Of a stretch of 43,515 bases of DNA, positions 27,985-36,467 are shown piece by piece. Position 1 is the stretch's first letter, and every line of letters begins with the position of its first letter. Origin of the DNA: Candidatus Iainarchaeum sp. (GTDB lineage: Archaea; Iainarchaeota; Iainarchaeia; Iainarchaeales; Iainarchaeaceae); contig JACQPB010000035.1 of assembly GCA_016202305.1 (NCBI GenBank), positions 1 through 43,515 of the forward strand, given 5' to 3'. The notes under the pieces were generated by a model. It was not told where the DNA came from and made no database searches. It saw only the letters and a program-made list of their open reading frames with translations. A program made the translations under genes and the position numbers.

Positions 27985-30900
27985 ATGCAAATAAACCCAG
28001 TAAAGGCCACGTTGCCCATTATTGCACTTATTGCACTTGTCATGATTGCAGGGCCTGCCTATTCTAATGGTTCCGGCTCTGGAGGAGGAGGAGGAACACC
28101 GGCACCGGTATGCGGAAACGGACTTTGGGAAACCGGGGAGCAATGCGACTTTTCTGCCAGCCCTACTGGCTGTGCTGCAGACCTCACGTGCCGCAACCTC
28201 ACGTTCAATGACCCATGCACATGCTACAACAGGTTGCCGTCCAGCAGCGTGAGCACCCCCCAGACAAATTATGGCTTGTCGGCGAGCGTCTCAGTGACAG
28301 GCACCGGCACCGACCCGGAAGGATATGTAAAAAGAGTTGAATTATACTGGAGAAAAGGTGCAGGCAGCTGGACCAATTTTGAAACTTGCACTCCGTCCCC
28401 CGCCACAAGCCCTGTCACCTGCACGGATTCATTCAGCACGGATTCGTCCGGAGGCACTTATACTGTTGCGGCAAATGTTTATGACACCCCAGGAGCTGGC
28501 GCGCAGGACACCAAGACCATATATAGTTATAGCTGCTACAACGTAACCGGCCAGACATGCAACACGGCCAGCAGCTGTGCGGCTGCGGGGAAGCTTTCAG
28601 GCTCCGGCTCATGCGGCACTGGAGAACTCTGCTGCGCCCCCGCACCCCCAATCAGCGTCGACGCGGGAGGCCCTTATTCCGGCACGACAGGCTCTGGCAT
28701 AGGGCTCAATGGCACGGTGAGCGGCGGAGTGGGAGGATACAGTTACTCGTGGAGCGGGCCGGGAGTTTGCTCGTTCAGCGGCAGCAGCAGTACTATTGAA
28801 GACCCGACAATTACATGCAGCAGCACTGTTTCCTCTGGCAGCGTGAGCATAACTGGCACGGACAGCTACGGGAACAATGCCTCGGACAGCGCGACGCTGG
28901 ATGTCAGCCCCCCGTCAAATGCGTCACCGAGCGTCAGCATCACAGGGCCCGTGACAGGAGGAAATACATTCACGACAACAGCACCAGCAAACATTACCCT
29001 AAGCGCAAACGCCAGCGACAGCGACGGCAGCATAACCCAAGTAGAATTCTTCCGCAACGGCACATCCATCACGGAAGACACAACAAGCCCATACTCCATA
29101 CCGTGGAACAACGTCGGCGCAGGAACATACACCATAACCGCAGTAGCCACCGATGACGATGGAGCAACAACCACAAGCTCGTCAATAACAGTAGTGGTGA
29201 ACCACCCGCCAATAAGCGCCACCATATCACAGCCGACAGCCGGCACTTATAATGTGGGGGCCGGAACCATAAACCTGAGCGGAAGCGCAAGCGGCGGCAC
29301 GGGAACAGGATACACATACCTCTGGACCGCCACAGGATGCACCATTGCCTCCGCAACCAGTGCCAGCACCACCATGAGTTCCTGCTCCACCGGGAACAAG
29401 ACCGTATCCCTAAGAGTGAGGGACAGCAGATGCACCGCAGCGCAGACAACATGCGCATCAGAAGCAACCACAAGCGTCACAATAACAATCAACTACCCCC
29501 CGACAGCAAGCCTTACATCCCCCACACCAGGCACGACAACGAACCTGCACATGCCAAGCGGCCTCACGCTGCAGGCAACCGCGAGCGACTCGGACGGCGA
29601 CGTCACAAAAGTGGAATTCTATGGCGGCACCACAAAACTCGGAGAAGACACCACAAGCCCATACAGCTTCACATGGACACCCGACACAGCAGGCACCTAT
29701 ACAGTTACTGCAAAAGCAACAGACAACCAAGGCGCCACAGGAACATCCACAGGAGCAACCGTAGAGGTGTACACGGCAGTGGCCGCAAATGCCGGACCTG
29801 ACATCACCATCAACCCCGGAACCGCGACGAATGTCACGGGAAGCGCATCCGGCGGAAGCGGAGGCTGGTCATACTCGTGGACACTCCCCAACCCAAACAA
29901 GGCGGACTGCACAATCAACAGCGGGGCAAACTCGCAGACAGTGAACATCACATGCACCTCGCAAGGAGACCACTCCACGCTCAGGCTCAGGGCAACGGAC
30001 AGCACGAGCGGCACGGACACCGATGACGCCACAATAAACGTCAACATCGCGCCAGCTTCTAGCATCACCAGCCCAGCGGCCAATTCAAACTTCATGCCGG
30101 GAAGCAACATCACGATACAGGCCAACGCCACGGATGGCGATGGCACAGTGTCGAAAGTTGAGTTCTACAACGGCGCCACATTGCTCGGAGAAGACACCAC
30201 AAGCCCATACACATACACATGGAGCAGCGTGGCCGCAGGAACATACACGCTCACGGCAAAAGCAACAGACAACCTCGGCGCTACAACAACTTCCGCAGGA
30301 GTCAGCATAACAGTGAGCAACTCGGCCCCAGTAGTTGATGCACCGGCAGTGACAAGCAACAACTCATTCACCGCCCCGACAACGCTCACGATGAGCACGA
30401 CGGCAACCGACAGCGATGGAAGCGTTGCAAGCGTGCAGTTCCTCAAGGACGGGACAGTGATAACCGGCACCGTGACAAAGAGCGGAAACACATACACGCA
30501 GACATTGGCAGGAGTGGCCACTGGCACTTACTCAATCACGGCAAGGGCAACGGACAACGCAGGGACAGTGACAGGCTCCGCAGCCACAAGCGTGACTGTT
30601 TATGCGCCACTCACCGTTTCCATAAAATATGGCGGAAGCGCAATCACGAGCAGGACAGTGAACAAAGGAGTGGCCAACACATTCACGGCGGAAGCAGCTG
30701 GCGGAAACGGCACTTACTCCGGCTGGGCGTGGGCAATAAAGCCCGGAACCACGAACAGCGCAAGCTGCAGCTTCGCAACCCCAAATGCGCAATCAACGGA
30801 AATAACCTGCACTTCCGAAGGCCAGACATCAACCATAAGGGCAAGCGTGCAGGACGGGAGAGGCATCACGGCAACGGCTGACGCGGCCATAACCGTCAAC

Positions 30901-33900
30901 AACAGCCCATACGCAAACATAACCGCGCCAGTGTCCCCGAACAACGTGTTCACGACACAAGGCACAACAAGCATACCTATAACCGCGAGCGCGGGAGATG
31001 CCGATGACGACCTGAGCTCCGTGACATTCTACCACGACGAGATAATAGCGGCGAATATCATAGGCACGGACAGCACTAGCCCGTACAATGCCACATGGAG
31101 CGGCGTCGGGATAGGAACATACACAATAATCGCAAGGGCGGCAGACAGCCTCGGTGCAGTAGGGGATTCTGCGCCACAGCAAGTGATAGTGCGGTACCCG
31201 GCACTCACAGCCTCGGCAAACGGCCCTTACAGCGGCACCAAGGGAACGCAGACAGAGCTCACGAGCGGCGCGGGAGGGGGAACAGGAACAGCGTACAAGT
31301 ACAGATGGGTATCGAGCGACGCAAGCTGCGACTTCGCGAACGGCGAAGCGTTTTCCGCGCTTGCCGATGACTATGTCGAGTGCACCACGAAAGGCACAAA
31401 GGACCTCACGCTGACCGTGAGGGACAGCAGGTGCACAGCGACACAGGCGGCATGCGATTATGAAGAGTCCGCGAGCACGACAATAGCAGTCAATGACACG
31501 CCGACCCTCAGCATCACGAGCCCTGCCACGAACTCGGTGTTTACCACAGGCTCGACGATAACCATAGAGGCGACGGCATCAGACTCGGATGGCACAATAC
31601 AGAAAGTGGAGTTCATATACGCTGGTACAGCGTTCAGCACTGACACAAGCGCGCCCTACAGCGCAACATGGACAGTGCCTTCGAGCACCGGCAGCTATGT
31701 GATAGCGGCACGGGCCACGGATGACAAGGGAGCGTTTGCCACCAAAAACATCACGATAATCGCCAACGCCCCGCCGAGCATTTCCATCACGAATCCCGCG
31801 GCAGGGGCCAGCTATAACACTCCTGCAAGCACCCTGCTTTCCGCGAACGCCTCCGATGGCGACGACGGTCTCTCGAAAGTCGAGTTCCTCGAAGGGGCAA
31901 CGAGCATAGGGAAAAGCTGTGACACGGCTGCAGGAAGCGACTGCAGCGGAAGCCCCTACACATTCCAATGGAGCAACATCTCGCCAGGAAATCACACAAT
32001 AAAGGCCGTGGCCACGGACAGCAGGGGCGCTAGCACGAACTCGGCAGAAGTGAGCTTCACCGTGACCAACGCCGCACCCACCGTTTCTGTCACCATTCCG
32101 GCGAACAACAGCATTTTCGACACGCCCGCAAGCATAACATTGACGGCCAGCGCATCTGACACGGACGGCATAGGCAAGGCGGAGTTCTACGATGGCGCCG
32201 CAAAGCTCGGCGACGGAACCCTGAAGTCTGGCACCACGGACATCTACGAGTACGCATGGGCACCGGGAGCAGGAGCATATGCAATAACGGCAAAAGCTTA
32301 TGATAGCTGGGATTTGGCTGCGCAGTCATCCCCCGCAATCAACGTGACAATAAACCAGCCGCCAATCCCAACCCTTGCCGCAAGCGGCGCGCCGTTCGTG
32401 GCGCCAGCAGACATCACACTGACGGCAAATGCGAGCGACCCTGACACGGCAGGCAAAATAACGAAAATAGAGTTCTGGAACTACACCAACCCAAACAGCC
32501 CGCTGCTGCTCAGCACTTCAAACATTGACCCGCCAGCGCAGGCCGCGACCGCCATATATACGTGGCCAGGGCTTGCGGCAGGCACGTACACGACGAAGGC
32601 AAAGGCATATGACGACAAGGGCTCCTCGGCCATCTCATCCGAAGTGACTATGACAGTGGCGCCGACGCCTACATGCGCCATTTCCCCGGCAAACCCCACA
32701 ATCACGCAAGGAGAAAACGCAACAGAAACCGTGACAACACAACACTTCAAAAACCCGCTCAGCCTCACTAACACAGACATAGCATGCAACGGAGCCGCAC
32801 AAAAAAGCGTCACATGCAGCAGCGGAACATGCACAATAACATGCACAAACTATACCACAAGCGGAACAATAACCGCAACAACAACAGATAGTGGAAAAAC
32901 AGTAACATGCACAGCAACAGCAACAGTAGTCGCGCAAAACCTCTGCACGAACAGCGGAACATGCACGCTGGCATCACAAGGATGCGCAGCAGGAACATTC
33001 AACAACACAGCAGACACATGCAACATCAGCGGCGGAACAATATGCTGCACACCAAACCTAACAGCAAACGCGGGAGCGGACAAAAGCACGGACAAGGACG
33101 TTTTCAAGACATTGACAGGCTCATACGGCGGCGGAATCACCCCGCATACAGTGCAATGGTCGGCGCCGGCAGTGGCCAACTGCGTATTCTTCTTCGGCAA
33201 CACGCTCAATCCATGGGTGTCATGCAGCACCAACGGGAACAAGACAATAACCCTCACAGTAACAGACGACCGCGGAGTGAGCGCATCTGACGACATGGTG
33301 CTGAGCGTCAACGAGCCGCCGACAGCGAGCATAACCAGCCCCGCGGACGGCGCCAATCCCCAATTGCCCACCACGGTCACGATAACCGTGAGCGCCGGCG
33401 ACGCCGACGGAACGGTGCAGGAAGTAAAAATATTCGACGGCGCCACGGAACTCCGGAGGCTCACCGCAGCACCATACACCTACTCGTGGGTCAATCCCAC
33501 TACCGGAGCGCATTCCCTGACAGCCAAGGCCACTGATGACAAAGGAGCAACCACGACATCAGCGGCAATTAACATCACAATAAGGGCCGCCAACGTGGCG
33601 CCCTCGGCAAGTATAACCAGCCCGCAGGGCGGCGACTCATTCGCCACGCTCACGGCAACGACCCTTACCGCGAACGCCTCTGACAGCGACGGAACCGTCA
33701 GCAGCGTAAAGTTCTACGTGGGAGGCACAACGCTAATCGGCGAAGACACTTCAAGCCCGTATGATACCACATGGACGACGCCCACGACGCCCGGCACTTA
33801 CAGCCTCACAGCAGTAGCGACAGACAACCAAGGGGCTACAACGACATCGGCCACAGTCAACATCAGCGTCACTAACAGGAGCCCGGAAGCGAGCATTACC

Positions 33901-36405
33901 TCGCCTGCAACCGGCACTATATATAACCCGCCAGTGAACATAACCCTCAATGCAACCGCAAGCGACCTTGACGGCACAGTGTCAAAAGTGGAATTCTACA
34001 ATGGCGACACAAAACTCGGAGAAGACACCACAAGCCCATACGCATACACGTGGAACAGCGTGGCCGCAGGAACATACACGCTCACGGCAAAAGCCACTGA
34101 CAACCTCGGCGCGCAAACGGTTTCCACGGCCATAAGCGTGACTGTGAACCAGCCACCGGCAATCAGCATCACCAGCCCGGCAGACGGCGACACAGCAGTG
34201 GCCCCTGCAGACATAGGAATTTCAGCCGACGCAAGCGACACTGACGGCACCATAAGCAGCATAGACTTCTACAACTACACGGCCCTCATCGGGAGCGCGA
34301 GCATACCGGCAAACCACAGCAGCGTCACAGGCACATTCACATGGAGCAGCATAGCTCCCGGCACTTACTCCCTTACAGCAGTGGCGAAGGACAACCACGA
34401 CGCGCAAACGACTTCCGCCGCGGCAACCATAACAGTGACGCCGACGCCTACATGCGCCATTTCCCCGGCAAACCCCACAATCACAGAAGGAGAAAACGGA
34501 ATCGAAACCGTGACAACACAACACTTTGCAAACCCGCTCAACCTCACAAACGCGGACATAGCATGCAACGGAGCAGCACAAAAAAGCGTCACATGCAGCA
34601 GCGGAACATGCACAATAACATGCACAAACTACACCACAAGCGGAACAATAACAGCAACAACAACAGATAGTGGAAAAACAGTCACATGCAAGGCAACGGC
34701 AACAGTGGTATCACAAGACCTGTGCGGAAACAGCGGAACATGCACACCAGCATCACAAGGATGCGCAACAGGAACATTCAACAACACAGCAGACACATGC
34801 AACATCGCCGGCGGAACAATATGCTGCACGCCAAACCTCGCAGCAAACGCGGGAGCGGACAAAAGCACGGACACCGACACGCTCGTGCAACTTACTGGCA
34901 CGCACAGCGGCGGCATTTCACCCTACACGGTTGAATGGTCAGCGCCGACACCGGCGAACTGCATATTCACAGCGCCGAACTCCACCACCACAATGATAGC
35001 ATGCAGCACCAACGGGGACAAAACAATAACCTTCACGGCGACAGACGACCGCGGAATAAGCGCACCTGATGACATGGTGCTTTCAGTGAACTCGCCGCCC
35101 GTGATAAGCATAACCGGCCCGGCAAGCGGGACATCAGTTCAGTCACCCGCGCCCATAACCATAACCGTTTCCGCCACTGACAATGACGGCTCCATCGCAA
35201 AGGTGGAGATACTCGACGGCGCATCCGTCATTGCAACCCTGACAGCAACGCCATTCACATACACATGGACCGATGCGTCTGTAGGCCAGCACTCGCTCTC
35301 GGCGCGCGCGACAGACAACAGCGGCGCCGCCACGACCTCCGCGCCAGTGGAAGTGACAGTCACGCCGCCCAATGTACCGCCGAGCATAACACTGGCTTTG
35401 CCAGCGAATGGCAGCAGCTTCAAGGCCGGAAGCAATGTGACGATTGCCGCTTCCGCTTCAGACAGCGACGGAAGCGTCGCAAACGTGCAGTTCTTCGACG
35501 GCGCAACAGCCATAGGCACGGACGACTCTGCGCCATACTCCGTCACATGGATTGCCTCCGGACTCGGCCAGCACAGCATTACCGCCATGGCAACGGACAA
35601 CCAGGGCGCGAGCACGACAACGGCGCCTGTCTCGATAACTGTCACGCCGGCAAACAGGCTCCCTAATGTTTCCCTCACGCAACCACCTGACGGCGCAGTT
35701 TACCCCTCGGCGCCGGCCAGCTTCACGGCCACGGCAGAGGCAAGCGACCCAGACGGCACCATTGCGAAAGTGGAATTCTTCCTCAACGGCACGCTCGTGC
35801 CGGGAACGGTCACGCAAAGCGGCAGCGCTTACAGCATTGAGGTCAGCAGCCTCACGCAAGGGGCATACGCGCTCGTGGCAAAGGCCACGGACGACGACGG
35901 CGCCGCAGGCAGCTCGAGCCCAGTGAGCATCTACGTGAACGTGCCGCCCACATCCGCAAAGAATAACATCGTGAGCGCGAAGATTTCGGCGGACAAGGAT
36001 GAGTACACCATAGACCCCGCTGACCCGGCCAAGGCAATAACCCTCACAATCACGGCCACATGGCTCAAGGGCACGCCGCCAGCAGGAATAGCTTTCTCGG
36101 TGACGCAGACAAAGGACGGCCTCGAAACCACGGGCGTGCCAAGCGGAGGAAGCATAACCCTCACAGGCGCTCCGGCATCAGGCTCGGCACAAGCAACCGT
36201 GCAACTCGCCGACCTCGAGCCCGGCGCGTACACGTTCACAGCAATCATAGATGGCCAGCCCGGAGAAACAGACCTCGCGGACAACAGCGACAACGTAACC
36301 GTCACCGTCAACGGCGAGAGGAAAGCGGCAGTGCCGGAACTGCCAGAAATACTTGCCTTCCTCGCGGCCCTGGCAGTGATGGGCATACTGATGAGGGCAA
36401 AGTGA
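27985..36405 (+). CDS. giant (about 2,800 aa) surface protein: DUF4215-like Cys-rich N-terminus, PKD-like and about 16 bacterial Ig-like (Big_7-type) repeats, CARDB-like domain, C-terminal TM anchor
   Basis: Signal peptide MQINPVKATLPIIALIALVMIAGPAYS; CGNGLWETGEQCD; repeated SITSPA...ASDSDGTVSKVEFYNG...GEDTTSPYTYTW...AGTYTLTAKATDNLGATTTSA; C-terminus VPELPEILAFLAALAVMGILMRAK. The upstream ORF start at 27808 is less likely. Confidence 0.9.
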   Translation: MQINPVKATLPIIALIALVMIAGPAYSNGSGSGGGGGTPAPVCGNGLWETGEQCDFSASPTGCAADLTCRNLTFNDPCTCYNRLPSSSVSTPQTNYGLSASVSVTGTGTDPEGYVKRVELYWRKGAGSWTNFETCTPSPATSPVTCTDSFSTDSSGGTYTVAANVYDTPGAGAQDTKTIYSYSCYNVTGQTCNTASSCAAAGKLSGSGSCGTGELCCAPAPPISVDAGGPYSGTTGSGIGLNGTVSGGVGGYSYSWSGPGVCSFSGSSSTIEDPTITCSSTVSSGSVSITGTDSYGNNASDSATLDVSPPSNASPSVSITGPVTGGNTFTTTAPANITLSANASDSDGSITQVEFFRNGTSITEDTTSPYSIPWNNVGAGTYTITAVATDDDGATTTSSSITVVVNHPPISATISQPTAGTYNVGAGTINLSGSASGGTGTGYTYLWTATGCTIASATSASTTMSSCSTGNKTVSLRVRDSRCTAAQTTCASEATTSVTITINYPPTASLTSPTPGTTTNLHMPSGLTLQATASDSDGDVTKVEFYGGTTKLGEDTTSPYSFTWTPDTAGTYTVTAKATDNQGATGTSTGATVEVYTAVAANAGPDITINPGTATNVTGSASGGSGGWSYSWTLPNPNKADCTINSGANSQTVNITCTSQGDHSTLRLRATDSTSGTDTDDATINVNIAPASSITSPAANSNFMPGSNITIQANATDGDGTVSKVEFYNGATLLGEDTTSPYTYTWSSVAAGTYTLTAKATDNLGATTTSAGVSITVSNSAPVVDAPAVTSNNSFTAPTTLTMSTTATDSDGSVASVQFLKDGTVITGTVTKSGNTYTQTLAGVATGTYSITARATDNAGTVTGSAATSVTVYAPLTVSIKYGGSAITSRTVNKGVANTFTAEAAGGNGTYSGWAWAIKPGTTNSASCSFATPNAQSTEITCTSEGQTSTIRASVQDGRGITATADAAITVNNSPYANITAPVSPNNVFTTQGTTSIPITASAGDADDDLSSVTFYHDEIIAANIIGTDSTSPYNATWSGVGIGTYTIIARAADSLGAVGDSAPQQVIVRYPALTASANGPYSGTKGTQTELTSGAGGGTGTAYKYRWVSSDASCDFANGEAFSALADDYVECTTKGTKDLTLTVRDSRCTATQAACDYEESASTTIAVNDTPTLSITSPATNSVFTTGSTITIEATASDSDGTIQKVEFIYAGTAFSTDTSAPYSATWTVPSSTGSYVIAARATDDKGAFATKNITIIANAPPSISITNPAAGASYNTPASTLLSANASDGDDGLSKVEFLEGATSIGKSCDTAAGSDCSGSPYTFQWSNISPGNHTIKAVATDSRGASTNSAEVSFTVTNAAPTVSVTIPANNSIFDTPASITLTASASDTDGIGKAEFYDGAAKLGDGTLKSGTTDIYEYAWAPGAGAYAITAKAYDSWDLAAQSSPAINVTINQPPIPTLAASGAPFVAPADITLTANASDPDTAGKITKIEFWNYTNPNSPLLLSTSNIDPPAQAATAIYTWPGLAAGTYTTKAKAYDDKGSSAISSEVTMTVAPTPTCAISPANPTITQGENATETVTTQHFKNPLSLTNTDIACNGAAQKSVTCSSGTCTITCTNYTTSGTITATTTDSGKTVTCTATATVVAQNLCTNSGTCTLASQGCAAGTFNNTADTCNISGGTICCTPNLTANAGADKSTDKDVFKTLTGSYGGGITPHTVQWSAPAVANCVFFFGNTLNPWVSCSTNGNKTITLTVTDDRGVSASDDMVLSVNEPPTASITSPADGANPQLPTTVTITVSAGDADGTVQEVKIFDGATELRRLTAAPYTYSWVNPTTGAHSLTAKATDDKGATTTSAAINITIRAANVAPSASITSPQGGDSFATLTATTLTANASDSDGTVSSVKFYVGGTTLIGEDTSSPYDTTWTTPTTPGTYSLTAVATDNQGATTTSATVNISVTNRSPEASITSPATGTIYNPPVNITLNATASDLDGTVSKVEFYNGDTKLGEDTTSPYAYTWNSVAAGTYTLTAKATDNLGAQTVSTAISVTVNQPPAISITSPADGDTAVAPADIGISADASDTDGTISSIDFYNYTALIGSASIPANHSSVTGTFTWSSIAPGTYSLTAVAKDNHDAQTTSAAATITVTPTPTCAISPANPTITEGENGIETVTTQHFANPLNLTNADIACNGAAQKSVTCSSGTCTITCTNYTTSGTITATTTDSGKTVTCKATATVVSQDLCGNSGTCTPASQGCATGTFNNTADTCNIAGGTICCTPNLAANAGADKSTDTDTLVQLTGTHSGGISPYTVEWSAPTPANCIFTAPNSTTTMIACSTNGDKTITFTATDDRGISAPDDMVLSVNSPPVISITGPASGTSVQSPAPITITVSATDNDGSIAKVEILDGASVIATLTATPFTYTWTDASVGQHSLSARATDNSGAATTSAPVEVTVTPPNVPPSITLALPANGSSFKAGSNVTIAASASDSDGSVANVQFFDGATAIGTDDSAPYSVTWIASGLGQHSITAMATDNQGASTTTAPVSITVTPANRLPNVSLTQPPDGAVYPSAPASFTATAEASDPDGTIAKVEFFLNGTLVPGTVTQSGSAYSIEVSSLTQGAYALVAKATDDDGAAGSSSPVSIYVNVPPTSAKNNIVSAKISADKDEYTIDPADPAKAITLTITATWLKGTPPAGIAFSVTQTKDGLETTGVPSGGSITLTGAPASGSAQATVQLADLEPGAYTFTAIIDGQPGETDLADNSDNVTVTVNGERKAAVPELPEILAFLAALAVMGILMRAK
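32662..33096 (+). repeat. Cys-rich internal duplication, copy 1
   Basis: PTPTCAISPANPTIT...CNGAAQKSVTCSSGTCTITCTNYTTSGTITATTTDSGKTVTC...GGTICCTPNL; collinear with copy 2 at a constant offset of 1779 nt. Confidence 0.9.
34441..34875 (+). repeat. Cys-rich internal duplication, copy 2
   Basis: Near-identical at DNA level to 32662-33096. Confidence 0.9.
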
Positions 36406-36437
36406 GGAACGGCAGAATTCTACATAAAAAAAAAAGA

Positions 36438-36445
36438 TTAATATA
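36438..36445 (+). promoter_or_regulatory. TATA box of copy B lipoprotein gene
   Basis: TTAATATAccacctcgcacttactcttttcATG, same as upstream of 22323. Confidence 0.6.
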
Positions 36446-36467
36446 CCACCTCGCACTTACTCTTTTC

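Noticed and set aside
32850-33479. 209-aa minus-strand ORF opposite the giant Ig protein (and similar ORFs at 34629-34916, 29697-30146)
   Set aside because: Repeats appear because the sense strand is repetitive; no independent start signal or family.
28081-36300. CRISPR-like regular repeats
   Set aside because: The periodicity is coding Ig-domain repetition with divergent units, not short identical repeats with unique spacers. No CRISPR array is seen in the window.
36060-36467. N-terminal 136 residues of ORF 36060-38381
   Set aside because: Arg/His-rich out-of-frame reading of the giant gene; the real lipoprotein starts at 36468 with a lipobox signal peptide.
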